Part shown: piece by piece, positions 42,830 through 54,119 of the stretch
Numbering within the stretch: the stretch's first letter is position 1
How the letters are laid out: every line of letters starts with the position of its first letter
NCBI GenBank assembly: GCA_934045075.1
Contig: OW203722.1
Location: 16,542,986 to 16,606,985 of the forward strand
Reading direction: 5' to 3'
DNA length: 64,000 bases
Origin: Yponomeuta sedellus
Lineage: Eukaryota > Arthropoda > Insecta > Lepidoptera > Yponomeutidae
Program-made: the position numbers and the translations under genes
The notes under the pieces: model-generated
Told to the model about the DNA's origin: nothing
The model's input: only the letters and a program-made list of their open reading frames with translations
Databases searched by the model: none

Positions 42830-43930
42830 TGAGACGAGTTTTGATTTGCCATTTTAATGTTCGAAAATCGATATAAAGATAGAAAATACCAATTTCAAGG
42901 GAAAGTTATTCACTGTGCCTAGTCCAACTTTGACCAAATTCGCAAGTATTTAACACCGCTCGTTCCGAAATCCGCAAATTATTTGTATCATTACAAATAT
43001 TTGTTTTAAGGGAATGTCCAATCAATGGCTTATCTTCCATTTCTTCTTCAATTCATTGTATGACGGACTCCGACTCACACTTAGCAGATTTTTTTTTTTG
43101 TTATTTTGTTGTAATTTTAGTGACTGCATAATAATTACATCAAGTTTGGCTCTATTATTTATTTTACCGATTTTACGACGGGGCAAAACCTAAAATTAAA
43201 AAAAATCATACTTCATTTATGTATTTGGCCTCATTCCATTACTTTTTATTTTTGACTCAAAATGTGTTTCAGTTTTATAGTTATCGGTCGTTTGCTGAAA
43301 CCGTATGCAATGAAAACAAGTCGCCTCGGCGAGGGCTATCATTATTTAATTACTTGTGGGCCATTTATGTATATTTATGTATATACCTGTATAAGATACT
43401 ATTAATAGTCCAGTTACCGGAGACCGACTTAAACTTGGAATATGATTTTATAAAGAGCTTCACTTTACTTGGTCACTCTAAGAATGAAAACGTACCTTGC
43501 TAGCATACATGCCGTACGGAGAGTAGTAGTATCTTTTTGGCTGTTGCTAGTAAAATAAATTTAATTAGTTACTTTACTTAAAAATCAAGGTGTCTAGATT
43601 TAAGTTACTGATGCTTGCTGTAACTTTATTTATTTATTTTTAATCTGATACATATAAATAGTATGAGATCGTTTCGAATATTTTGAATCCAACACTTTTA
43701 GCAAGAATATATAACATAAGCTGGCTTTGGCTCCGTCTTGGGAGTGTTTTGATTTTGGTGAAGTTGACTTATTATAAATAGGACAGTAGAAATGTACGTA
43801 GATATAGTAAATTAATATCCCACACCTGTAAATTGTTTCTGTTAATAAGTAATATTTGATTCAAATCAAATCAATTTATTTCAACGTAACGAACTTACAT
43901 TCTGTTTGCTGAATGGTAATGTAAAATTCC
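42830..43930. other. Unannotated AT-rich stretch
   Basis: The + frame at 43219-43503 is open for 94 codons but AT-driven and has no domain or splice context. Nothing else is recognised. Confidence 0.4.
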
Positions 43931-43935
43931 GCGAC

Positions 43936-44018
43936 TTCTGGCACGGATAGCCAGAGGTCGCGGGTTCGAATCCCGGCATGGGTGAAATTTTTAGCCTCTA
44001 AATAGGTTTTTAAAATTT
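43936..44018 (+). mobile_element. tRNA-SINE (family T), 5'-truncated copy 7
   Basis: It begins within the anticodon arm (CTGGCACGGATAGCC) and runs to AGCCTCTAAATAGGTTTTTA. Confidence 0.8.
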
Positions 44019-44145
44019 AAATGTAAGCCGCTGCCTTCGGGCCGTATGGTAGTCGAGAAAAAAGCAGCGAAAAAAACTACATTTGATATAGTTGAGGAAG
44101 AAGTCAGTAGCCATTACTTAAGTACTTAGATGCTCTTAATTTGTG

Positions 44146-44159
44146 CCGCTAGATGGCGT
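44146..44159 (+). promoter_or_regulatory. CTCF-like motif
   Basis: CCGCTAGATGGCGT matches the CTCF consensus CCASYAGRKGGCRS at 12 of 14 positions. It lies in non-repeat-looking sequence between a SINE and a dispersed repeat. One motif alone is weak evidence. Confidence 0.3.
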
Positions 44160-45084
44160 CAGTGCTGCGTATCACATTGCCTAGTTTGAAATACAAGTAA
44201 TGCTTACTTAATAGACGTTGCACGTTAAACCAACGGCCATGTTACCTGACACAGCCTCATCCACCTTTTTGTTTTCTTCATGGTTAATCAAGTAAAGAAA
44301 TATGCTGTGAAAATTTCAACTAACTAACTATTGCGGTCGAAGAGAAAAATACAGTCAAACAGACGTTAATAGGGTCTTGTTTACTCCATTCGGGTATGGA
44401 ACCCTAAAACCATTATTCAGGTTTGTAGAACGACTTGGCTGACTGTACTTTAGGTGTTTTAAGGTAGGTCCGATGTTGCTGATCAGGTAACACTTACTAG
44501 GAAATCATGTGATTATTATTCCAAGCTATACAGTATGGCCGTTTTCTATAAGTGCCTACGAGTACGACAGATCTACCTATGCTCATTGAGTTGGCCTACC
44601 TGCGCCTTATTTATGAATATGAAAACAGACTGCAGAAGTCTCTCACTTCTCTCCAAATTACTTTTGAGATTCTAATATTTTGAACATTGCGCCTTAGGTA
44701 AATTTTGATAATTATTACCTTCTAAAACTTAATAATTTCTATATTCATCTTGGGGAAGAAATGTTGATGAAGGCGGCCGATACTGTACACTTTTTTGCAA
44801 ACGAAACAGATTCACGAAACGAAACTGTTCTCTGTTTCAATGATCAGAAAGCGTTTGGTTGTTTTCCGAAGTATGGAAAAGCAGGAAAAATCGTAACGAT
44901 GGAAGAGAATTAGTTTAACACCAAGGATTGTTAGTCTATCTACTGCACCTCTACATTTTATGAACAAAGTTGTCCGAAACGTAAATGAATGGGGCTCATG
45001 AAAATATTGATGTTTCGATTGTATTAAATAAGAAAAAAAACTTTTGCTACTCCCCTTTATCTCAAAGAGCGTTTTAGTTACCTC

Positions 45085-45300
45085 AGTGACTCCCACGGCC
45101 GGTCACTACGTTCAGACCAGAATTTGACGTTGAAAACACCGAGTCATACGACAAAGTTCGTTGCCAGCTCATTTACTGTAAGAGCGGTCCGGCTGTGGAA
45201 TGAGCTGCCGGTTTCTATAAGGCGCTCCCCATCTCCTGCAATATTTAAATCTAATGTAGTACAATTCTTTCTTTCCAAATAATTTCTTAATATCTTTTTG
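45085..45300 (+). mobile_element. LINE RT C-terminus
   Basis: From 45143 it encodes HTTKFVASSFTVRAVRLWNE, then LP and IRR..FKSN..QFF and a TAA. The S-F-x-V-R-A-x-R-L-W-N-x-L-P signature is typical of the 3' end of an insect LINE. The sequence behind it begins the tandem duplication. Confidence 0.7.
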
Positions 45301-45385
45301 TCTATAGGTAAATCCCATTTATTGTTCCTATCATGTTTGCTATTGTAACTTAATGGTTATGTATGTTTATAATAGTTTTTATCTA

Positions 45386-46118
45386 TGTAAGTTTATTTTA
45401 TGACGTATACGTATGTACATTAATATTTGATGAGCACCAACTACTCGTCTCAATTTCTACTTCTGCAATCTTTCTGATTTAAGGTTGCCCGGAAGAAATT
45501 GCTATCAGCAAAAAATCCGCCAATTGTACCTCTTCTTTTAGAATAGAATAATCTTTATTTGGCACATAAAATTACAGTAAAACAAACTTCACGTAAAACT
45601 TAACACGTATATGTACCAAAAAGGTCTCCGCTCAGCTTCATGCCATGGTTTAGGCACGGCGCTGATTTTCAGCGGATGCCTTACACTTATATACTAAAAC
45701 ACATAAAACTTTATTTTTGTAACTGTTGTCTCTGTCATTATTTTCTGGTGTGTACAATAAAGAATATTCTTATCTTATCCTTTATTGTTCCTAAAAACCT
45801 ACAGAAAAACCGGTTTATCTTGTCAGTAAGTTTTATTTTTAGTAAATTTATGCGAAATCGACTTTAAAGTCTATTTTCTAAATCTATTTATAGCGATGTA
45901 GTTAATGAGTAATTTCTGATTGATACCATCAGACTTTATCGTTTCATCCGGATCTTATTCTATAATACCATTACAGCCTGCCGCGATAAGAGCTACCGTT
46001 ATTTCTTCGATATTTTTGCTCTATAGGATGTAACAAAATATCCCCATATCTATGCGTAAAACTGGGTTTGTACGAGCCGAACATAAACGAGTGGTTCTTT
46101 AAGGATTGTCAAAACGCG
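45386..46118 (+). repeat. Tandem duplication, copy 1 (0.73 kb)
   Basis: It is nearly identical to 46152-46885 with a shift of 767 bases; only scattered single-base changes are seen (for example GTCATTATT versus GTAATTATT). It contains LINE/SINE-like 3' ends on both strands (ATTCTATTCTA..AATAAAG, and ACAATAAAGAATATTCTTAT). Confidence 0.9.
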
Positions 46119-46179
46119 ACGTATACGTCATAAAATAAACTTACATAGATAATGTAAGTTTATTTTATGACGTATACGT
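46119..46179. repeat. 28-bp palindrome at the duplication junction
   Basis: ACGTATACGTCATAAAAT.. (46119-46146) is mirrored exactly at 46152-46179 around AGATA. The right arm is the beginning of copy 2, so the first arm is an inverted copy of the unit's own start. Confidence 0.9.
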
Positions 46180-46885
46180 ATGTACATTAATATTCGATGA
46201 TCACCAACTACTCGTCTCAATTTCTCCTTCTGCAATCTTTCTGATTTAAGGTTGCCCGGAAAAAATTGCTATCAGCAAAAAATCCGCCAATTGTACCTCT
46301 TCTTTTAGAATAGAATAATCTTTATTTGGCACATAAAATTACAGTAAAACAAACTTCACATAAAACTTAACACGTATATGTACCAAAAAGGTCTCCGCTC
46401 AGCTTCATGCCATGGTTTAGGCACGGCGCTGATTTTCAGCGGATGCCTTACACTTATATACTAAAACACATAAAACTTTATTTTTGTAACTGTTGTCTCT
46501 GTAATTATTTTCTGGTGTGTACAATAAAGAATATTCTTATCTTATCTTTTATTGTTCCTAAAAACCTACAGAAAAACCGGTTTATCTTGTCAGTAAGTTT
46601 TATTTTTAGTAAATTTATGCGACATCGACTTTACAGTCTATTTTCTAAATCTATTTATAGCGATGTAGTTAATGAGTAATTTCTGATTGATACCATCAGA
46701 CTTTATCGTTTCATCCGGATCTTATTCTATAATACCATTACAGCCTGACGCGATAAGAGCTACCGTTATTTCTTGGATATTTTTGCTCTATAGGATGTAA
46801 CAAAATATCCCCATATCTATGCGTAAAACTGGGTTTGTACGAGCCGAACATAAACGAGTGGTTCTTTAAGGATTGGCAAAACGCG
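46152..46885 (+). repeat. Tandem duplication, copy 2
   Basis: The same order as copy 1 from GTAAGTTTATTTTATGACG to GGTTCTTTAAGGATTGGCAA. Its small frames are not genes. Confidence 0.9.
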
Positions 46886-46889
46886 GTCA

Positions 46890-48770
46890 CACGGTCGTAA
46901 TTCCTAACTTATTAAACATTCAGTCTTAGGACCAAAAACTAATTACTCTTTATTTATATATGTGTATAATTTCAACATAAAAAATCTAAAATTATTAATA
47001 ATGTTAAAAAAATATACATCTACTGTCGAAAACGGGAGCAAAATCTGTGTTCTTTGCGCGTCACACTCTGTACGCACTCACGGAAAACTTTGATAACTTA
47101 TGTATTCGATTCATAAGCGTATAATGTAATACATTAAATTAATTGGGTTTAACTAAGCATCATAATGACCAAACAACATTTATTTTATCTCTTAAGCATT
47201 GAATTTGTCTTAAGTTACAAAAGTTAATAGGCATTATGTCTCTGTCACACGATTCTGCTAGTTTCGCGAGCGCGCAACAAAACGGCACCTATCTTCCAAA
47301 AGCGGCAACTTGTCGCTACAAATTTTAGCTGCGCGGACGCTCATGGTGTCCCAAAATCAGTGGGGGAAACCCGTATGTCCATCACTTCAAAACAAAAAAA
47401 AAATACTAGGTAAGTCATTCTTTGAATTTTTTCAAGTAGCCTTAGTCTAGAAACTTTCATGCGCATAGTTTGATGAATAATATTTATAATTTTCCAACTC
47501 ATTTTGAATTAAGGAATAAGATAGATCTTCGAGATTATTTCCCAGTATTTTGTTCGTAATTTTACCCATTACTTTAATCGTAATTCTCAAAAATGTGAAA
47601 ATTTCGTAACTTTCGTGGCACAACTTTCGTCATACTTTCTGATTGTCTTCTATGTTACCTTGTAACGTGAAAATGTTCTTTTAACGTCACCAATTTTACA
47701 TTTTATCCATCCCAAACTGGGCTGTATTGCCCATTGTTTAAACAATCTTTGCTTAAAACATCCCAACTTCATCGTCATTCTTTCTGATTGTCTTGTATAT
47801 TACCTACTTCAATTACTCAGATCAGCCATGTTAATTTCTTTTGGTTGAAATTCATTTAAGATTACATACAAACCGAAACTATGCCACCGCAAATTTCAAA
47901 GGAGCGACGGGAGAAAAAGCGTCTTGGAGAGATAAAAAGAAGAACGAAAAGTTACTTAAATATTGTGATTTTCTTAAGTTTAGTGGTAATTCACTGATGA
48001 TGAGGGACAGCCATGAAAATATCTTTTGGTAAATTCTTAGTAATATGAGACTGAAAATAGATAATAATAATATGTAAACTATTATAGCAACTGGCAGATA
48101 ATGGTGTGTTTTATGATTCTTAACATTTCAATTCAATATTCAAAAGCACAAATATTCTGCCAGCCGCTACAATAGTAGAAAGTAATAATTATGTTTATGT
48201 TGTAAATTATACTGCAACCAAGCCAATTGCAACCCAAGTTACTATTAAGTAATAATAAGCGAATCTCAAAAGAATTATAATTGTTGATCTCAAATACAAG
48301 ATGATTCATAGACTGATAATAAGTATTATTTCATACACTTAAATCCACAAAAATTGGAGAAATAATAATGATTTGAAACCATATTTTGCTTGTAAAAAAT
48401 ACGTCTGCAGCTTTCGTGGCGACTTCCGTAACTTTCGTGGGCAACGAAATTACAAAATAATATATCGTTGTAGTTTATGCACCGATTTACAAATAATAAA
48501 AAATCTACTCATTATTTTTTCAACCCATTAAGCATGTGTCCATTTATTTACAGATAACTGTAAAAAGAGATTTCGCCACGAAAGTTACGCGGAGAATACT
48601 TTTTGAAGAACTACTCAAACATATTTTACTGTAGGGAAAGGTGTTCGAAAAAATCAGTTTGTTCTATACATTTTAAAGTCGAAGATGGAACGCTACTTAA
48701 GTATGCTACAAGTGAAAGTTATTGTTAAAAACGAGCAATATCTATTTTTTTTTTTCGGATAATGCAGAGA
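46890..48770. other. AT-rich stretch with repeated AACTTTCGTGG motifs
   Basis: AACTTTCGTGG or its complement occurs several times (near 47607, 48429, 48578). At 47881 an ATG opens MPPQISKERREKKRLGEIKR and 19 more codons, a basic start that resembles orphan, probably transposon-borne, proteins in moths. No other part of such a gene is seen. Confidence 0.3.
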
Positions 48771-48775
48771 TTTTA

Positions 48776-48988
48776 CGATACCATGTATGATCGCAAAACG
48801 ACTTTTAAGACTAACATCGGATCATCCCGTAAGTTAATCGAGTAGTTCCAAGGATTGTGAAAGGGTGAAAGATCGAGTGCACTTTCTCGAGATGAAAGTG
48901 AGGTAATTGGAGCTGTTTTAAAACTTCTTTCGGAAGTGTCGCAGTTGTGCGACGGATAAGATTGATCATCCCAAAAGTTCAAACCCGA
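48776..48988 (-). CDS. Candidate terminal exon, unknown protein
   Basis: On the minus strand CTGCCTTTATTGACCAG is followed by two bases (phase 1) and 69 codons: GSGLNFWDDQSYPSHNC, a Ser/Thr-rich part, NPWNYSINLRDDPM and SYMVS before TAA. The acceptor is good and the composition is protein-like, but no other exon or poly(A) signal was matched. Confidence 0.25.
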
Positions 48989-49039
48989 ACCGACTGGTCA
49001 ATAAAGGCAGATCAGGAAACATAATATTATAGTAATCTA

Positions 49040-49587
49040 CAGTCTGTTAGCTTTTAGAATATACCTCGGGCTCTAAAGTAGGCTTCGGTGTTCGCCGAAA
49101 GCACACGAGTGTATAGTATATTAGCTTTTAGAATATACCTCGGCTGCTATCGGATAGATTCGGATATATTCGTGTAATACAAATATCGGAACTAATATGG
49201 CACTTAATTTCGAAATAGAACTCGATCATCAGTACGAAAACCGGCGAAAATTGGCAAAAACCGAAGCCTACTCTAGAGCCTAAGGTATATTGTAAAAGCT
49301 AAGAGACTATAATAGTACTTTCTGCTCTGTATAAAACTTTTCTTCACTATTTTGAAAAGTTATGTAAAATTATGTAAAGTATTAGGTCCGATATTTCTAC
49401 TACACGAATATATATGATTCTATTTCTTAATGATTCGCGATACTCATACATAGTTATAATTATTATACGGGTCAAATCGCGATTATTTATTAGGTAAAAC
49501 GTAATTACCTTATTTCCCGGTTAATATATAACTATATCCGATTCTATCCGATAGTAGCCGAGGAATATTCTAAAAGCTAACAGACTG
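49040..49587. mobile_element. MITE complex with interleaved ends (TA-flanked)
   Basis: The outer ends CAGTCTGTTAGCTTTTAGAA (49040) and its complement (ending 49587) are flanked by TA. Two further ends of the same family lie inside: TTAGCTTTTAGAATAT at 49121 and its complement near 49285-49303. The GCTCTAAAGTAGG part at 49070 pairs with 49261-49280, and the CTGCTATCGGATAGA part at 49144 pairs with 49540-49560. Confidence 0.75.
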
Positions 49588-49767
49588 TATCTATATTTAA
49601 ATGTATGTATGTATTAATGACATATATTTATAAGCAACCCATACATATTGGTCTCACTACACTGTCTTCTCTTTCTTTCAGAGAGACAAAAAGAAGATAG
49701 CACAGACTTTATGACCGCGCGAATTGGCGATCTCCATTGCTATGATTGTGGATTAATAAGGTACTCA

Positions 49768-50160
49768 TGATTATACTATTTTTATTTTTAGTGCACTAAC
49801 CCGTGCTAAGGACAATTTTAAAAATCTAATTAGAGGCTAAAAATTCCACCCATGCCGGGATTCGAACCGGCGACCTCTGGATATCCGTGCCAGCGCTCTA
49901 TCCAACTGAGCTAATGGGCGACTCACCGGCATCAGTGAAATTTCGAACCTCTTTACACTATTCTCTGGATTACGTACAGGCAGCGACATCTGGCTGAAGT
50001 AGATTGCATCACTTACAGCCCCGACTACCTACTTTGCAGTTAGGTTTTTACATCGGAATGATATCGCTGTACCCACATGATTTTACTATTTTTATTTTTA
50101 ATGCACTAACCCGTGCTAAGGACAATTTTTAGTGGAATTTTTAGCCTCTAATTAGGTTTT
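49768..50160 (-). mobile_element. tRNA-SINE (family T), head-to-tail array
   Basis: On the minus strand one 3' end (AGCCTCTAAT, TTGTCCTTAGCACGGGTTAG, to about 50080) runs straight into a full copy (ATGTGGGTACAGCG to GCATTAAAAATAAAAATAGT). CATGATT-TACTATTTTTATT recurs with a period of about 312 bases. The tRNA-like part is at about 49852-49918. Confidence 0.83.
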
Positions 50161-50675
50161 TAAAACATTTGGATATGGAAATTATGACCCAGGCACTTGT
50201 TTTTAGGAACAATCCTAGAAACCTTATTTATTTATACTTATTAATGCAGTTTCAACATTCTGTGGTAAAGGTTTTTCCTTAACCACAGGCTATTAAAACG
50301 GCATTTGATTAGGGTTTATGGAATTATTTTTTTATCATTTTTGGATATGTCTGGATGTGAGTGATTCACAATAGTTACCATATCCAAATATTTTAACCAG
50401 ATTTGGCAATAAACAAACATAGGCTGTACAGTCTCCTCTTGATTATCAATGTAAATAAGTTTGTTGTAATTCTATAGTGCGTATGTAATCAAGATAGCGT
50501 TAACTAGGCCTCAGTTCCGGCTTACTTTGCATTCCATTCGGATACGAATTGCCCATATTATGTTGCAGTAATTTGGAAAGTCTGTATTCACAGAGTGTGC
50601 ACACGATACGTCATGTGGTCAAAAGTAACTTGGAAGCGCATTCTGTGCGTGCGACATGCACGATCACTTGACTAC

Positions 50676-50825
50676 CTCCTTGTTCTAGCGGTTAATACGC
50701 TTCACTTTTAAAACAGACGTCGTGGGTTTGATTCCCACTAAAGGCCGCCGTAAATATTTTGTATAAATAAGCTCGCCTTTGTACAAAATTGTATTAGTGC
50801 AACAAAGAATTTTCATTCAGTTCCA
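50676..50825 (+). mobile_element. tRNA-headed SINE (TTCTAGCGGTTAATACGC type)
   Basis: The head CCTTGTTCTAGCGGTTAATA, B box GGGTTTGATTCCCAC and the tail CTCGCCTTTGTACAAAATTG and GCAACAAAGAATTTTC resemble the element at 8755 in the head and the common GCAATAAAG tail at the end. Confidence 0.6.
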
Positions 50826-50829
50826 AAAG

Positions 50830-52680
50830 GATTTAAAAGACTCGCACCGTTTGCAAGATTTTAAGAACAAAATGCTTAACTAATTATACAATACATTACC
50901 GTTACATTACATTCATCATCATTTAATACATTACTGTTATTTGGATTACCGAATAACGGTAATGTATTGAATATATTTCTAGGCGATTTAGGTCAAGTGA
51001 AAAATGTGCCGTTGTGAAGCTAAGTTGGTCATCAGAATGTGTTATTTATCTGACACATTCATCGACTCCTAAAACTCTTCTTAACTAACTTCACAAAAAA
51101 ACAACTATGCTAATGGAAGCCATTTGAGTCGGCGCGTGATCCACATACTACAGGAGGACATATTTTGTGTGGCAGATGTGGTGCGATGACGACTAACGTT
51201 GCGCAAGCGCACCGACCTTGAGAGAGTTCCTTTCCTAATTTGTTCATTGCCAATTTATTCTTGTGCGTGAAAAATATCATTCAGCTGTCGAATTATTACT
51301 AAATAGCTCACAAATGCTTTGTTAAGTCTGTTATTACGTCGAGCATTCTGTCTTGCTTGCACAAGTTAACCCTTTTAGTGATTGTAATGAAATGAGTAGG
51401 TAAACTTTTCCTAAGTGTAGTCTTAGGGTTTGATAGATAATTCAATTCAATTGAGGACATTCGAAATATATTTTTGTTGACATGTACCTAGTTTTTGGTT
51501 AAGAAAATTTGATTCCAAAATTAATAGTTTCGGAAACTACTTTTCTTTATTAAAAGCTACATATAGGAAAACAAAACCATATTCGAAAGTTCCGTAATTT
51601 ATTATGCACTAAACCACATAATAACCATTATACAAAAAGTTTGCATAAGTACAATAATTAAAAATGAAACTGTGCGAGCATGCTCCACATAAGAACAGCC
51701 TTAAGGGTCTTAGCGAGGCTCACTAGAGTCACAATAAAAGCATAATTTGGTAGGTATTTATACTTACTGTTAATTGCCTACGACGTTATTCTTTGGGATC
51801 GTCCTTCCTTGTCAATGAAATCAATAATATTACAAATGGAGTGTGAAGGTAATTGGCTAAGTTGGGTTAGATAGATTAGTTGAAGTACGTCTAATCCACT
51901 GTTTAATGAGTTTTGATGTACAGGTAAATGATTGCCACAAAATATTTATAGTGAATAGATTTATCTCTTTTGCAAATCCTCGCAGATAAAATACGACGAC
52001 TTTTCGATAGAATCAGTGTTATAAATAATACAAGAGCGTATTGCTTGCGCAAATATTTTTTTAATACAGTTGCTCTAAAAAGTGGTGTATTGCAGGGACG
52101 TATAGCGTTCGGGATGTGGGCTACACACTCGAGATTTTCTTTATCTTTTTTGAACTCGTGTGTTTTTCACGGTTTTTAAAATTATTTTGACTTTCCCAAC
52201 TGTCAAAATAATTTCAAAAACCTATTTAGAGGCTAAATAATGTCTATTAAAAAGAAAAAACCAACCACGAAGTTTTCACTAAAAAAAAAATATTTCTAAA
52301 AAGAAGCTACTATAGTCTGATTTTTCATTCCGTAGAATTCTGACATTTCGTAAGTGTTGCTACTAAAAGAGTTCTCCACCGTAAAAGAGACAAATTTGAC
52401 CCATTTCAGAATAACGGTTAATTGCAAACGGAAACTGAAATACGGGTAGTCGGCGCAACAATATTAAAACAATATTAGATAACATTGTTTTTATAGTTGA
52501 ATACACATACATAAACGATATATAAATATGAAATTGATACACATACATAATCGGTACATAAATATGAAATAAATAAAAATAAACATACACAAAAAGAAAA
52601 AAAACATAGGACATGAACGAAAAATGTACCTACTGCGACATAACTACTTCCTGCCCGGTAGTGAGGAAACAGTCGTCGAC
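50830..52680. other. Unannotated AT-rich stretch
   Basis: It holds a small hairpin (ATTATTTTGAC and complement) at about 52181-52212, a family T end fragment at 52219-52238 and short direct repeats of ATACACATACATAA near 52500-52560. No gene is seen; the frames here start without ATG. Confidence 0.4.
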
Positions 52681-52684
52681 AGAA

Positions 52685-52840
52685 CAGAAATGTTGAGACT
52701 GAAAATGTAGCCGGAGCCACCAAAAATCTGAAGATTGTCTGAAAGCTTTGAGCTATCAGGGCCTTAATGTAAGGAGATGACAGAAAACGGTTAGTATTAA
52801 GCACAATCTTTATTACCTAACGTTTATATACATGTAGCAA
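52685..52840 (-). mobile_element. Possible LTR fragment (R-U5 side)
   Basis: The minus strand has AATAAAG near 52812, then CTTACATTAAGGCCCTGATA and CTTCAGATTTTTGGTGGCTC. The last words resemble the LTR edge and first internal bases of insect BEL or Ty3 elements. No second LTR or gag/pol was found. Confidence 0.25.
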
Positions 52841-53499
52841 TAGTATAATTATGAAACCTTAGTATCTAAACCCAGACAATTACTAAATTAAATTTTGAAA
52901 AGCTCAGAGCAGAGCGGGGTCGCTACAGAATGTGGTTCTAATATTGGTTCACAAGTTACACTGTCTAAAGTTGTTAGTCCCTACTTAAAATCAGATTGCC
53001 ATCAATTTCAATAATTATATTTATGTCTTTAATCCTATTTCCCTAATTTATAATTTAAATTGTTTCACCGACCTTGCCAAGAAGAACCCTTGAGGTGAAG
53101 TGAATCCGGCAGCCAAAAATAGCAGCTGTTTCTCTACAGCGAAAAGAGAACACTGCCCCAAACGAAATCTCCAAAAGTTAAAAAAACTAAAAGCTATAAA
53201 AAAATTGTAAATAAATAAATAAACCCTATCCAGCTGAAAGGAAGAAAATTGCTTCTATTAGAAGATTGCAAATGGCTTAAGCATGTGGCAGGCAATTATT
53301 AAATCAGGATAAATCTTACCGAAGACATTCAGCAACTAAGGATTGTCTCAACGCTGTTAATCCCTCCTTTACCCTTTAGCATGGGTCTGATATTTCCTGA
53401 AAATAGCCACGAATATGAGAGATGACCTAACCTGAATTTTACAAGATTCTACACACAGCTTTCCATATAAGTATTTACTTACAGGGTCCCTGCTGCTAC

Positions 53500-54116
53500 G
53501 GCCAATATTACACTATCATAGATATATGATCACAGATGTAGGACTCATATTTATATGAAAAATCTATGACAGTGTAATGTCAACATATGATTCTTATTGT
53601 CTATGATCATAGAAGTATGATCCTATTTGACAGCATGCGTACAATTATGATCATATTTCTAACTTCAGAGTTACTAGTAGATGATCATTTGCACTGATTG
53701 TACATTTTAAATGAGTTTTTGTTTTGAAATGAATGACAATATATTAGTTAAATACGTCTCCGTCCATACGGAGGTACATTTTGCAGGACTTTGTCTTCCA
53801 GTCTAAGTTCTTCTAGTACTATTTTAATGACTCCTATCTCTCGCAATCCACGGTCTAACCCAAAGACGTCGATTGTTCCTTTTTTTTTATTCTTTACTTT
53901 TTTTTCAACCTCTGGGAAATTACTATAATTGCGCTCATAGCAATTAAAAACGGGGCTAAATTGGTATAATATGCATTTTCACTACCTATGACGTGGATAT
54001 GACCTTATAATGTAATATGCAATTAAAGAGCAGCATCATAGAAAAAAATGATCATAGAATTTGACAGATATGACATCATATTTCTATGATGAATATATGA
54101 TAGTCTAATATCGGCC
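53500..54116 (-). mobile_element. PIF/Harbinger element, deleted, with transposase relic
   Basis: The ends GGCCAATATTACAC and GTCTAATATCGGCC are flanked by TAC on both sides (53497-53499, 54117-54119), a 3-bp duplication. Many ATGATCATAG units lie inside the ends. On the minus strand 53871-53765 reads RRLWVRPWIAR, then after a frameshift GVIKIVLEELRLEDK. This matches my knowledge of the N-terminal start of Harbinger/ALP1-like nucleases (R-R-x-W-V-R-P-W). Confidence 0.75.
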
Positions 54117-54119
54117 TAC

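Noticed and set aside
45640..46679. Two similar small proteins starting MPWFRHGADF
   Set aside because: They are the same chance frame in the two copies of the tandem duplication, running into AT-rich 3'-end-like sequence.
52363..52804. Minus-strand frames rich in Tyr, Phe, Val and Cys
   Set aside because: They come from ATACACATAC-like short repeats and AT-rich DNA, and the longest overlaps a possible LTR fragment.
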